Shown here piece after piece: positions 40,837 through 49,756 of a stretch of DNA of 61,479 nucleotides. Position 1 is the stretch's first letter, and each line of letters begins with the position of its first letter. The DNA is from Pseudomonas monteilii NBRC 103158 = DSM 14164 (GTDB lineage Bacteria; Pseudomonadota; Gammaproteobacteria; Pseudomonadales; Pseudomonadaceae). Under the pieces are notes generated by a model. The model did not search any database, was not told where the DNA came from, and saw only the letters and a program-made list of their open reading frames with translations. The position numbers and the translations under genes were made by a program. The stretch lies in assembly GCF_000730605.1 (NCBI RefSeq), contig NZ_BBIS01000013.1, forward strand, positions 1 to 61,479, written 5' to 3'.

Positions 40837-43710
40837 ATGTCACAGTCGCCATCCCTGCATCAACTGCAAGAGCTCAACCCTTTCCTGCGTCGCCACTTGG
40901 GCCCCGATGCCGCAGAGCAGCAGGCCATGCTCAACGCCCTGGGTATTGCCACCCGCAGTGAGCTGATCGAGCAGACCGTCCCCCCCGACATCCGCCTCAA
41001 CCGCCCCCTCGACCTGCCGCCAGCGTTGGACGAACAGGCCGCTTTGGCCAAGCTCGCCGCCTACGCCGAACAGAACCAGGTGTGGACCAGCCTGATGGGC
41101 ATGGGCTACCACGGCACCATCACCCCTACGGTCATCCTGCGCAACGTGCTGGAAAACCCCGGCTGGTACACCGCCTACACGCCGTACCAACCCGAAATCG
41201 CCCAAGGCCGCCTGGAGGCGCTGCTGAACTTCCAGCAAATGGTCATCGACCTCACCGGGTTGGCGTTGGCCAATGCCTCGCTGCTTGACGAAGCGACCGC
41301 CGCCGCCGAAGCCATGGCCCTGGCCAAGCGGGTGGCGCGCAACAAGAGCAACGCCTTCTTTGCCGACGAGCACTGCCACCCGCAAACCTTGTCAGTGTTG
41401 AAGACCCGCGCCGAAGGCTTTGGCTTCGAGCTGATCGTCGACGCTGTGGATAACCTTGGCAAACACGCGGTGTTCGGTGCTTTGTTGCAGTACCCCGACA
41501 CCCACGGCGAAGTGCGCGACCTGCGCCCGTTGATCGACCAGTTGCACAGCCAGCAGGCCTTGGCCTGCGTGGCCGCCGACCTGCTCAGCCTGGTAGTGCT
41601 GGCACCGCCCGGCGAGCTGGGTGCCGATGTGGTGTTGGGCTCGACCCAGCGCTTTGGCGTGCCGATGGGCTACGGCGGCCCCCACGCGGCCTACTTCGCC
41701 TGCCGCGACGACTACAAGCGGGCCATGCCGGGGCGCATCATTGGCGTGTCGCGCGATGCCCGTGGCAACACCGCGCTACGCATGGCCCTGCAAACCCGCG
41801 AGCAACATATCCGCCGCGAGAAGGCCAATTCCAACATTTGCACTGCCCAGGTGCTGCTGGCCAACATTGCCAGCTTCTATGCGGTGTACCACGGCCCGGA
41901 AGGTCTTCAACGCATCGCCCAGCGTGTGCATCGGCTGACCTTTATCCTGGCGGCAGGGCTTGAGGTCAAAGGCATCAAGCGCCTCAACCAGCACTTTTTC
42001 GATACCCTTACCCTGGATGTTGGCGGGGCCCAGGCGGCCATCATCGAAAGCGCCGAAGCTGCGCAGATCAACCTGCGGATCCTCGGCCGTGGGCACTTGG
42101 GCGTGAGCCTGGACGAAACCTGCAACGAACAGACGGTGCTGCGCTTGCTCGACATTTTCGCGGGGGTGGATCACGGCCTGGAAATTGCCGCCCTCGACCA
42201 GTTGGCCCTGCCTGAAGGCATCCCTGCCAACCTGGTGCGGCGCACACCTTTCCTCGCGCACCCGGTGTTCAATCAGCACCACAGCGAAACCGAAATGCTG
42301 CGCTACCTCAAACAGCTGGAGAACAAGGACCTGGCGCTGAACCAGTCGATGATCCCGCTGGGTTCCTGCACCATGAAGCTCAATGCCACCAGCGAGATGA
42401 TCCCTATCACCTGGCCCGGTTTTGCGCAGCTGCACCCGTTTGCCCCGGCAGGGCAGGCCACGGGCTACAAGGCGATGATCGACGAGCTGGAAAGCTGGTT
42501 GTGCGCGATTACCGGTTTCGATGCCATCTGCATGCAGCCTAACTCCGGAGCCCAGGGTGAATACGCCGGGCTGATGGCCATTACCCGCTATCACCGCAGC
42601 CGCCATCAGCCACAGCGCACACTGTGCCTGATTCCCTCGTCAGCCCACGGCACCAACCCGGCTTCGGCGCAGATGGCCGGCATGGAGGTGGTGATCGTCG
42701 ATTGCGACGACCATGGCAACGTCGACCTGGCCGACCTCAAAGCCAAGGCCCACGCAGCTGGCGAGCGCTTGTCGTGCCTGATGATCACTTACCCATCGAC
42801 TCACGGCGTGTACGAAGAAGGCATTCGGGAAATCTGCGAGGTGGTGCATCAGCACGGCGGCCAGGTGTACATGGACGGCGCCAACCTCAATGCCCAGGTA
42901 GGCTTGGCGCGCCCGGCGGATATTGGGGCCGATGTTTCGCACATGAACCTGCACAAAACCTTCTGCATCCCCCACGGCGGTGGTGGCCCGGGCATGGGGC
43001 CGATCGGCATTCGCGCGCACCTCAAGCCGTTTGTCGCCAGCCACCCGGTGGTGCCGGTGCCTGGCCTGGACCCGAACAACAGCGCGGTCAGCGCCGCCCC
43101 TTGGGGCAGCGCGAGCATCCTGCCGATCAGCTGGATGTACATCGCCATGATGGGGCCGCAGTTGGCTGATGCCAGCGAGGTGGCCATTCTCTCGGCCAAT
43201 TACCTGGCCAGCCAGCTGGGCGGTGCCTTCCCGGTGCTCTATCGCGGGCGCAACCAGCGCGTGGCGCACGAGTGCATCCTCGACCTGCGGCCGCTGAAAG
43301 CGCAGACCGGCATCAGTGAAGAGGATGTGGCCAAGCGCCTGATGGACTATGGCTTCCATGCCCCGACCATGTCATTCCCGGTGCCGGGCACGCTGATGGT
43401 GGAGCCGACCGAGAGTGAGTCGAAGGCCGAGCTGGACCGGTTTGTCGAGGCGATGCTGGCGATTCGTGCAGAGATTGCCGAGGTGCAGGAGGGCAACTGG
43501 CCGGCGGAAAACAACCCGCTCAAGCATGCGCCGCATACATTGGAAGATGTGTTGGGGGTGTGGGATCGGCCCTATACCCTGGCGCAGGCGGTGGCGCCCA
43601 GTGCGCATGTGCGCCAGCACAAGTACTGGCCAGCGGTGAACCGGGTCGACAACGTGTATGGGGACAGGAATCTGTTTTGTGCGTGTGTGCCGGTGGAGGC
43701 GTATCGCTAA
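40837..43710 (+). CDS. gcvP: Glycine dehydrogenase (decarboxylating), P protein
   Basis: GcvP decarboxylates glycine with PLP and passes the aminomethyl group to GcvH. At 957 residues it is the fused homodimeric form. The PLP lysine is Lys707 in [20 protein letters not shown]. The N-terminal half keeps '[20 protein letters not shown]' and '[12 protein letters not shown]', the C-terminal half '[16 protein letters not shown]'. GGAAGAGAG lies upstream of the ATG. It is the last gene of the gcvT-gcvH-gcvP set, though it may have its own promoter after the REP pair. Confidence 0.97.
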   Translation: MSQSPSLHQLQELNPFLRRHLGPDAAEQQAMLNALGIATRSELIEQTVPPDIRLNRPLDLPPALDEQAALAKLAAYAEQNQVWTSLMGMGYHGTITPTVILRNVLENPGWYTAYTPYQPEIAQGRLEALLNFQQMVIDLTGLALANASLLDEATAAAEAMALAKRVARNKSNAFFADEHCHPQTLSVLKTRAEGFGFELIVDAVDNLGKHAVFGALLQYPDTHGEVRDLRPLIDQLHSQQALACVAADLLSLVVLAPPGELGADVVLGSTQRFGVPMGYGGPHAAYFACRDDYKRAMPGRIIGVSRDARGNTALRMALQTREQHIRREKANSNICTAQVLLANIASFYAVYHGPEGLQRIAQRVHRLTFILAAGLEVKGIKRLNQHFFDTLTLDVGGAQAAIIESAEAAQINLRILGRGHLGVSLDETCNEQTVLRLLDIFAGVDHGLEIAALDQLALPEGIPANLVRRTPFLAHPVFNQHHSETEMLRYLKQLENKDLALNQSMIPLGSCTMKLNATSEMIPITWPGFAQLHPFAPAGQATGYKAMIDELESWLCAITGFDAICMQPNSGAQGEYAGLMAITRYHRSRHQPQRTLCLIPSSAHGTNPASAQMAGMEVVIVDCDDHGNVDLADLKAKAHAAGERLSCLMITYPSTHGVYEEGIREICEVVHQHGGQVYMDGANLNAQVGLARPADIGADVSHMNLHKTFCIPHGGGGPGMGPIGIRAHLKPFVASHPVVPVPGLDPNNSAVSAAPWGSASILPISWMYIAMMGPQLADASEVAILSANYLASQLGGAFPVLYRGRNQRVAHECILDLRPLKAQTGISEEDVAKRLMDYGFHAPTMSFPVPGTLMVEPTESESKAELDRFVEAMLAIRAEIAEVQEGNWPAENNPLKHAPHTLEDVLGVWDRPYTLAQAVAPSAHVRQHKYWPAVNRVDNVYGDRNLFCACVPVEAYR

Positions 43711-43721
43711 ACTCGGTGTTG

Positions 43722-43800
43722 GATTCTTCGCGGGCATGCCCGCTCCCACAGGAATTGCACAGGGCTCAAACCTCGCGCGATCCTTGTGGGGGCGAGCGAC
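43722..43800. repeat. REP pair after gcvP
   Basis: One full REP (TTCGCGGGCATGCCCGCTCC at about 43727-43746, with CACAGG) and a degenerate inverted copy (TCCTTGTGGGGGCGAGCGAC, 43781-43800). They lie between convergent gcvP and the DUF2388 gene. Confidence 0.78.
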
Positions 43801-43804
43801 GCGG

Positions 43805-44119
43805 TTATTCGGCTACCGCATTCTTGGCCAGGATGGCATTCGCCAGCTCCATGTCAGAAGCCTGCATCCCCGGGTTCTCCGCCCGCACCTGCTTCAACGC
43901 CGCCTCCAGAAACGGCCCGCGAATGGCGCCTTCGCTGGCCACGAAGCTGCCGGCATCATCCTGTGCCGCTACTACCAGCTTGTGATCGTGCGAGGTCAGG
44001 TAGCTCGATGCCGTGGTCGCACCGGAAGTCATCACGTTACGCCAAAAGGTATCGGCCATGGCCGAGCCAATAGGCAGAGAAAGCAAGGCAGCGGCGGCGA
44101 TGGCGGTTTTGAGACGCAT
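43805..44119 (-). CDS. DUF2388 exported protein
   Basis: A 104-residue secreted or periplasmic protein with signal peptide 'MRLKTAIAAAALLSLPIGSAMA'. The mature part begins 'DTFWRNVMTSGATTASSYLTS' and ends 'ASDMELANAILAKNAVAE', both typical of the Pseudomonas DUF2388 family, which has several paralogues per genome. No function is known. GAGGTG precedes the ATG at 44119. It is separate from the GspE-like gene, whose 3' end lies 88 bases upstream on the same strand. Confidence 0.85.
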   Translation of the reverse strand: MRLKTAIAAAALLSLPIGSAMADTFWRNVMTSGATTASSYLTSHDHKLVVAAQDDAGSFVASEGAIRGPFLEAALKQVRAENPGMQASDMELANAILAKNAVAE

Positions 44120-44207
44120 GTTGAAACACCTCGAAGGGTGAGGGTTGAAGATGCGCCGTTGGATCTTTTCCGGTGAGGCAAGTTCCTTGAATACAAAGGA
44201 CTTTTCG

Positions 44208-45881
44208 TCAGTTGCAGACGAGTAGCACTTCCTCTGGGCGGGTTTGCCCGCTAGCCACTTTGGCCTCCCCGCAACGGCGCAGGTCAATCAGTCCATCGGC
44301 CAGCGCCTGGCGCCGCAGATGGGTCAGGTCGGCGTTCGGTCCAATCAGGGCGCGCAGCTTCTCGCTGGGTTGCAGCAGTTCGAACAACCCTGTGCGCCCG
44401 TGGAAGCCAGTGCCACGGCAAGTTCGGCAGGTTGCTGATGCATGGGCCTGGCAGTCTGTGCACACCGTACGCACCAAGCGCTGAGCCATGACCCCGGCCA
44501 GGGTCGCCTTGATCAGGTAGTCGGCTACACCCAGCTCTTGCAGGCGGGTGATGGCCGAACAGGCATCGTTGGTATGCAGGGTCGACAACACCAAGTGCCC
44601 GGTCAGCGCTGCCTGCACTGCCACCAGCGCGGTTTCGCGGTCGCGGATTTCGCCGATCATGATGATGTCCGGGTCCTGGCGCAGCATGGCCCGCACCCCG
44701 TTGGCAAAACCCAGGTCCAGTGCAGGCTGCACCTGCAGCTGGTTGAAGGCGGGTTCCAGGCGTTCGATTGGGTCTTCGATGGTGCACAGGTTGACCTGTG
44801 GCGTGGCCAGCAGCTTGAGGCTGGCGTACAGCGTGCTGGTCTTGCCGGAACCCGTGGGGCCGGTGACCAGAATGATGCCCTGGCGCTGGCGCAGCAGGCT
44901 TTGCCACTGGGCCAGTTGCGGCCCTGCCAGGCCGAGGCGGTCGAAGCCCTCGTGCAGCTGGTGCGGGTCGAACAGGCGCAGTACCAGTTTTTCGCCGAAC
45001 GGGGTCGGCAGGGTAGAAAGCCGCAGCTCCACCTCGCCGCCACCCGGCAGCCGGCTTTGCAGGCGACCGTCCTGTGGCCGGCGCTTTTCTGCAACATCCA
45101 TGCGGCCCAGGTGTTTCAGGCGGCTGACCATCGCCAGGGTCACGTTGGCGGGAAAGGTATAAACGGTATGCAGCAGGCCATCGATGCGGTAGCGCAGTTG
45201 GCCCTGTTCGCGGCGAGGTTCCAGGTGGATATCGCTGGCGCGTTGCTCGATGGCGTACTGCAGCAGCCAGTCGACGATATGCACGATGTGCGCGTCGTCC
45301 GCGCTGGCCTCGGATTGACGCTTGCCCAGCTCCATTAGCTGTTCGAGCTCGCCTAGGCTGGCCGACTGCTGGTGTTGCGCGCCTTTCACCGACTGGGCCA
45401 AGCGCTGGAACGACTGCCCTGACTGGCGGATCTGCGCCGGGCTGGCCAGCACGCGGCGGATTGGCCGGCCTAGGCTGCGGGCCAGGTCTGCCTGCCAGTC
45501 ATCCTGGTAGGGCTGGGCGCTGGCGACGGTGATGCTGGACGCGTCGGCGGCGACAATGAGGATGCCGTGGCGCTGGGCGAAGGCTGGGGAGATCAGGCCG
45601 GCGACCTGGGGCAGGTCGAGCTGCATGGGGTCAATGCGCAGGTAGGGCTGGCCGACCTTGCCGGCCAGCCATTGGCAGAGGCGGTCCAGGTCCAAAAGCT
45701 GGCCGGGGTGTTGGCGGTCTTGCCGTCCGCAGGCGGCGATCAGTTCCAGCGGGTGGCTTGCAGGGTGGGCGGCGGCGTGTTCGAGGACTTGCAGGGTGTC
45801 GTTGGCGTGCAGGTGCTGGTCGGCGAGCAGGGCTTCGAGCACGCGCTTGAGGTCGAGTGCCGGGTTGTCGGGAGTGTGCAT
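44208..45881 (-). CDS. GspE/PilB-type secretion ATPase, orphan
   Basis: A 557-residue type II secretion/type IV pilus ATPase. It has a MshEN-like N-terminal part (about 1-150), then the linker with 'VHIVDWLLQYAIEQRASDIHLEP', Walker A GPTGSGKTSTLYA, the Asp box 'CTIEDPIERLEPAFNQLQ', Walker B IIMIGEIRDRETA and the His box 'GHLVLSTLHTNDA'. The C-terminal metal motif is CTDC...CRTC, followed by GRTGLFELL. No other secretion or pilus gene is near. The ATG at 45881 is chosen over a TTG at 45917; neither has a strong ribosome site. Confidence 0.9.
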   Translation of the reverse strand: MHTPDNPALDLKRVLEALLADQHLHANDTLQVLEHAAAHPASHPLELIAACGRQDRQHPGQLLDLDRLCQWLAGKVGQPYLRIDPMQLDLPQVAGLISPAFAQRHGILIVAADASSITVASAQPYQDDWQADLARSLGRPIRRVLASPAQIRQSGQSFQRLAQSVKGAQHQQSASLGELEQLMELGKRQSEASADDAHIVHIVDWLLQYAIEQRASDIHLEPRREQGQLRYRIDGLLHTVYTFPANVTLAMVSRLKHLGRMDVAEKRRPQDGRLQSRLPGGGEVELRLSTLPTPFGEKLVLRLFDPHQLHEGFDRLGLAGPQLAQWQSLLRQRQGIILVTGPTGSGKTSTLYASLKLLATPQVNLCTIEDPIERLEPAFNQLQVQPALDLGFANGVRAMLRQDPDIIMIGEIRDRETALVAVQAALTGHLVLSTLHTNDACSAITRLQELGVADYLIKATLAGVMAQRLVRTVCTDCQAHASATCRTCRGTGFHGRTGLFELLQPSEKLRALIGPNADLTHLRRQALADGLIDLRRCGEAKVASGQTRPEEVLLVCN

Positions 45882-45977
45882 GTTGGCGTCCGTGCCTGAT
45901 GAGGGAGTCCTGACCAAGGCTAGACGGGTGGGGGAGGTGCACCGAAGCTGAAGGGTTTCGGGATTTTGCTGTGGCTA

Positions 45978-46283
45978 TCAGACCACCGCCAGCTCCACCC
46001 GTTGCTGGTTGGTCAGGCTCACTTCACCCACACACACCAGGTTACGCAGTTTCTGCGCAATCACCTCGGCCCGGTGCCAGCTCAGCCCGCCAATGCCGAC
46101 TTCGATATTCAACCAGTCGTCCTGCTGGCTGACCTGCACGCTGTGCGGCGTCAGGAACTGCAGGGCAAACAGGTTGAGCACCCGGCACAGGCTGTCGGGC
46201 TCGGCTTCCGCTTGCAGGCGGTAGTGCACGGTGCTGTGGGCGTTGCTGGCGGCCCAGGTGTCGGTACGGGGCTGTGCGTTCAT
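45978..46283 (-). CDS. Small ACT-domain protein resembling IlvM
   Basis: A 101-residue protein. After about 17 residues, the stretch 'VHYRLQAEAEPDSLCRVLNLFALQFLTPHSVQVS' and the C-terminal 'AQKLRNLVCVGEVSL' follow the beta-alpha-beta-beta-alpha-beta pattern of ACT domains and resemble the small acetolactate synthase subunit IlvM, where 'LERVLR' and 'LNKLVDV' occupy the same places. No catalytic subunit gene is near. It diverges from an Lrp/AsnC regulator, whose effector domain has a related fold. Amino-acid sensing is plausible; homology is by eye only. Confidence 0.65.
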   Translation of the reverse strand: MNAQPRTDTWAASNAHSTVHYRLQAEAEPDSLCRVLNLFALQFLTPHSVQVSQQDDWLNIEVGIGGLSWHRAEVIAQKLRNLVCVGEVSLTNQQRVELAVV

Positions 46284-46366
46284 GCTGGTCTCCGCGAATG
46301 TTGGAGAAATTCTTGCACGTTGAGGGCGGTATTTTTTCGCTATGATTTGGCTGTTTTTGGGACTAG

Positions 46367-46384
46367 TCGAATAGATCTATTCGA
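46367..46384. promoter_or_regulatory. 18-bp perfect palindrome, candidate Lrp operator
   Basis: TCGAATAGATCTATTCGA is perfectly self-complementary, AT-rich, and lies 25 bases ahead of the Lrp-family ATG in the divergent gap. This is where autoregulatory Lrp/AsnC operators usually sit. TTTGGAG, the ribosome site, follows. Confidence 0.6.
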
Positions 46385-46409
46385 AAATTGCTTATTTGGA
46401 GAATCATCG

Positions 46410-46880
46410 ATGCACAGTGAGCTGGATGCCTACGACCGTCGTATTCTTGAGTTGCTACAGGAAGACGCTTCGCTGTCCAGCGCGCAGATCGCCGAGCGTG
46501 TGGGGCTGTCGCAATCGCCGTGCTGGCGGCGCATTCAGCGGTTGAAGGAGGAGGGGGTGATTCGTGGGCAGGTGACCTTGCTGGACCGCAAGAAGGTCGG
46601 CCTGAACACGCAGATTTTCGCCGAGGTGAAGCTCAATGCGCACGGGCGCTCCAACTTCACCGAATTCACCGAGGCGATTCGCGGGTTTGCGGAGGTGCTG
46701 GAGTGTTATGTGCTGATGGGGTCGGTGGACTTTCTGCTGCGGATCGTCACATCGGACATCGAGGCTTACGAGCGCTTCTTCTTCGAAAAACTGTCGAACG
46801 TGCCGGGTATTCAGGAAGTGAATTCGATTGTGGCGTTGTCTGAGATCAAATCCACCACCAGCCTGCCACTGTCGCGTTGA
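46410..46880 (+). CDS. Lrp/AsnC family transcriptional regulator
   Basis: A 156-residue regulator. The N-terminal helix-turn-helix (about residues 5-60) has 'LDAYDRRILELLQEDASLSSAQIAERVGLSQSPCWRRIQRL', and the C-terminal RAM/ACT-like effector domain has 'GFAEVLECYVLMGSVDFLLRIVTSDIEAYERFF'. Lrp proteins form octamers and respond to amino acids. The start at 46410 follows TTTGGAGA. A perfect palindrome just upstream suggests autoregulation, and the divergent IlvM-like gene may be a target. The ligand cannot be told from sequence. Confidence 0.92.
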   Translation: MHSELDAYDRRILELLQEDASLSSAQIAERVGLSQSPCWRRIQRLKEEGVIRGQVTLLDRKKVGLNTQIFAEVKLNAHGRSNFTEFTEAIRGFAEVLECYVLMGSVDFLLRIVTSDIEAYERFFFEKLSNVPGIQEVNSIVALSEIKSTTSLPLSR

Positions 46881-46883
46881 AGC

Positions 46884-46978
46884 ATTCACGGGCATGCCCG
46901 CTCCCACAGGTATTGCGCCAAGCCTGAGGCCTGCGCTGTACCTGTGGGAGCGGGCGAGCCCGCGAAGAAGGCGACGCG
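46884..46978. repeat. REP pair between the Lrp gene and the CYTH-CHAD gene
   Basis: Inverted copies ACGGGCATGCCCGCTCCCAC (about 46889-46908) and ACCTGTGGGAGCGGGCGAGC (about 46941-46960) with CCGCGAAG. They lie between convergent genes. Confidence 0.85.
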
Positions 46979-46981
46979 GTA

Positions 46982-48376
46982 TCACGCCTTGAGCAGATGC
47001 TTCCAGCCGCGGCTCTGATCCACCGCCCGAGCTTGCTCGATACGTGCTTCCAGCAACTCAGCGGTGATCGATTGCTCCGCCCGTTCATCGCTGATTGGTT
47101 GTACCGCCAGCTCATGCAGCTTCTTCAGGTCGCCATACAGGCGGTCCATCTGCGGCGCTTCGAGCACCTGGCGGGCATGGTGCAGCCAGGCCAGCAGCTG
47201 TTCGATTCGTGGCAATTGCTCGGCCAGGTCTTCCGGGCGCTGGGTGTACAGCGGCAGCTTCAACGCGCGGCCTTCTTCGCCCAGCAGGTGCCCCAGCCAG
47301 CTGGCCAGCTGCGCCTTGCCCTGACGCTCGCCACGGCCCTTGCGCTCGGCGGTCCAGGCGCGGGCCAGCAGCCAGCGCGAAGTTTCCAGCGAGAACTGGC
47401 CCCAGCGCACGTCTTCCAACTCTTCGGCGAACTGCTCGGGCGCGGCGCGGCGAATGTCTTCGTCATCGTTGCCGGCCTGCACCAGCGGGCGCCAGTCTTC
47501 CAGCAGGGCGTCCAGGCTACTGCGCAGGTCGCGGGTAGTGGCGCGCGGCGCGGCCTGGCCCAGGCTGGCGGTGATGGCGCGCAGCTCGCTCAGGCACTCG
47601 ACCCAGTCCTGCAGCAGGCGCCAGTGGCCGTTGTGGCGGTATTGCTCGGCCAGACGCTGGCTGCTGCCCAGCAGTTGCCAGGCCAGGGCGGCGTAGGCAT
47701 CGTCCACGGCCATTTCGGCGTCCAGCTCGGTGTGCGGCAGGCTCAGCTCGTAACTGTCCGGCTCAAGCAGGCGGTAGCCACGCTCGGCCTTGCTGATGTC
47801 GCAAGGCATCAGGGGCAGGCTGGCGGCCAGCTCGGCGGCCAGCTCCAGCAGGGCTTGTGGTTCGCCTTCGCGCAGTTCCAGCTCCAGCTCGCAGATTTCT
47901 TCCTTGCGCTTGCCGGCGATCACGAAGCCTTGGTCCAACGCAGCCTCGATCACGACTTTGCTCTTGCCACGGCCCCAGGCGATTTCGGCGTATTCACGGC
48001 TGAAGTCGGTGGTGAACAGTGGCTTGATGGTTTTCTTGTCCAGGTTGGCCAGTTGCTCGGGCCAGCAGGTGGCGTCCAGCTTTTTCAGGTCGAGCTTGAC
48101 CTTGTCCAGGTTCCACTCGTACTCGTTGCGCTCGGACAGGCCTGCCACGCTGGTGCCGCGGCACTTGAGGGTCTGGATGACCGCGTCGCCGTCGCGGCGC
48201 AGGCGCAGGGCAACACGGGCGGCGGACAGCTCACGCTCGGGGGTGTCGAAGTACTGGTTGAGCAGTTCGCGGGTCTGCCAGCCGGACTTGTTGCGCTTTT
48301 TCAGCAGAGGGTGCTCGCGCAGGGCGGCAAGGGTCTCGCGGCTGGCGCGGAGCTTCAGTTCGGTTTCTTTGTGCAT
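46982..48376 (-). CDS. CYTH-CHAD domain inorganic triphosphatase (YgiF-like)
   Basis: A 464-residue protein. The N-terminal CYTH domain (about 1-200) has the defining ExExK motif in KETELKLR and further acidic/basic strands ('VALRLRRDG', 'CELELELREG'), as in E. coli YgiF, which hydrolyses inorganic triphosphate. The C-terminal CHAD domain (about 220-460) is helical and rich in conserved His and Arg or Lys; CHAD domains bind polyphosphate. ATG at 48376 is preferred over GTG at 48379; both lack a good ribosome site. Polyphosphate kinase and exopolyphosphatase lie about 31 kb away in the same window. Confidence 0.9.
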   Translation of the reverse strand: MHKETELKLRASRETLAALREHPLLKKRNKSGWQTRELLNQYFDTPERELSAARVALRLRRDGDAVIQTLKCRGTSVAGLSERNEYEWNLDKVKLDLKKLDATCWPEQLANLDKKTIKPLFTTDFSREYAEIAWGRGKSKVVIEAALDQGFVIAGKRKEEICELELELREGEPQALLELAAELAASLPLMPCDISKAERGYRLLEPDSYELSLPHTELDAEMAVDDAYAALAWQLLGSSQRLAEQYRHNGHWRLLQDWVECLSELRAITASLGQAAPRATTRDLRSSLDALLEDWRPLVQAGNDDEDIRRAAPEQFAEELEDVRWGQFSLETSRWLLARAWTAERKGRGERQGKAQLASWLGHLLGEEGRALKLPLYTQRPEDLAEQLPRIEQLLAWLHHARQVLEAPQMDRLYGDLKKLHELAVQPISDERAEQSITAELLEARIEQARAVDQSRGWKHLLKA

Positions 48377-48490
48377 CACAGACTCGAAGGGGGGCGTGGT
48401 TGACGCAGAGTCTACAGCAGTCCGCCGCCAACGGTTTATTCCAGACAGCGGATAGTCCTATGATGGGTAACGCTTCCGAGGAGTATGCGC

Positions 48491-49633
48491 ATGCCGTTGC
48501 CGACGCTGAAAGACCAGTTTGCCGCCTTGATCGCCGCGCCTTCGGTCAGTTGCACCCAGCCCGCGCTGGACCAGTCCAACCGCCAGGTCATCGACCTGTT
48601 GGCCGGCTGGCTTGGCGACCTGGGTTTCAAGTGCGACATCCAGCAGGTCAGCCCCGGCAAGTTCAACCTGCTGGCCAGTCGTGGCAACGGCCCGGGCGGC
48701 CTGGTGCTGGCCGGGCACAGCGACACCGTACCTTACGACGAACAACTGTGGGCCAGTGACCCGCTGAAGCTGACCGAGGTCGATGGCCGTTGGGTCGGCC
48801 TGGGCAGCTGCGACATGAAGGGCTTCTTTGCCCTGGTCATTGAAGCCGTCATCCCGCTGCTGGAGCACGACTTCAAGCAGCCATTGCTGATTCTGGCCAC
48901 TTGCGACGAAGAAAGCTCCATGTCCGGTGCCCGCGCCCTGGCCGAGGCCGGCCGGCCGCTGGGCCGCGCGGCGGTAATCGGCGAGCCGACCGGGCTACGG
49001 CCGATCCGCATGCACAAGGGCATCCTCATGGACCGCATCGACATCCTCGGACGCAGCGGCCATTCGTCGGACCCAAGCCTGGGCCGCAGCGCCATGGAGG
49101 CCATGCACGCGGTAATGGGCGAACTGATGGGCTTGCGCCAGCAATGGCAGCAAACCTACCGCAACCCGCAGTTCACCGTGCCGACGCCGACCCTGAACTT
49201 CGGCTGTATCCACGGGGGTGACAACCCCAATCGCATCTGTGGCCAGTGCGCCCTGGAATTCGACCTGCGGCCGTTGCCGGGCATGGACGTGGAGCAACTG
49301 CGCGCCGCCATTCGCGAGAAGCTGGTGCCGGTGGCCGAGCGCCATGATGTGCGCATCGACTACGCGCCGCTGTTCCCGGAGGTACCGCCGTTCGAGCAGG
49401 CCGCCGATGCCGAGCTGGTGCAAGTGGCGGAGCGCCTGACCGGCCACCGCGCCGAAGCGGTGGCGTTCGGCACCGAAGCGCCTTATCTTCAGCAGCTGGG
49501 CTGCCAGACTCTCGTGCTGGGCCCTGGCGACATCGCCTGTGCCCACCAGCCCGGCGAATACCTTGAAATGTCACGAATCGAGCCTACCGTGCGTCTATTG
49601 CGTGACCTGATCCGGCACTATTGCCTGAACTAA
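48491..49633 (+). CDS. argE: Acetylornithine deacetylase
   Basis: ArgE (380 residues) hydrolyses N-acetylornithine to ornithine in arginine synthesis. It is an M20 di-zinc hydrolase: 'VLAGHSDTVPYDE' with His and Asp metal ligands, 'GLGSCDMKGFFALVIEA', 'LILATCDEESSMSGA' with the catalytic Glu pair, and a dimerisation domain with 'GRSGHSSDPSLGRSAMEAMH'. ATG at 48491 is chosen because GAGGAG lies 7 bases upstream; the ATG at 48485 leaves only one base. argA follows 124 bases downstream, so first and fifth steps of the pathway are adjacent. Since pseudomonads also have ArgJ, this enzyme could act on other N-acyl amino acids. Confidence 0.87.
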   Translation: MPLPTLKDQFAALIAAPSVSCTQPALDQSNRQVIDLLAGWLGDLGFKCDIQQVSPGKFNLLASRGNGPGGLVLAGHSDTVPYDEQLWASDPLKLTEVDGRWVGLGSCDMKGFFALVIEAVIPLLEHDFKQPLLILATCDEESSMSGARALAEAGRPLGRAAVIGEPTGLRPIRMHKGILMDRIDILGRSGHSSDPSLGRSAMEAMHAVMGELMGLRQQWQQTYRNPQFTVPTPTLNFGCIHGGDNPNRICGQCALEFDLRPLPGMDVEQLRAAIREKLVPVAERHDVRIDYAPLFPEVPPFEQAADAELVQVAERLTGHRAEAVAFGTEAPYLQQLGCQTLVLGPGDIACAHQPGEYLEMSRIEPTVRLLRDLIRHYCLN

Positions 49634-49676
49634 ACGTCCATTGACCTGATTCGTTCCTGCCTAGAGGAGACCGCGC

Positions 49677-49703
49677 GTGACCGCAAGCCTGTTTCGACGA
49701 TGA
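49677..49703 (+). other. Candidate 8-codon minicistron upstream of argA
   Basis: AGGAG at 49665-49669 is an excellent ribosome site, 7 bases before GTG at 49677. That frame encodes only VTASLFRR and stops at TGA 49701-49703, overlapping the ATG at 49700 that opens the argA frame (ATGA). This could couple translation into argA. Nothing proves it is translated. Confidence 0.4.
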
Positions 49704-49756
49704 TCCTGAACGCCCCTGTACCGCCGTTCTCCGTCCACTTATCCACAGGCCCTGTC

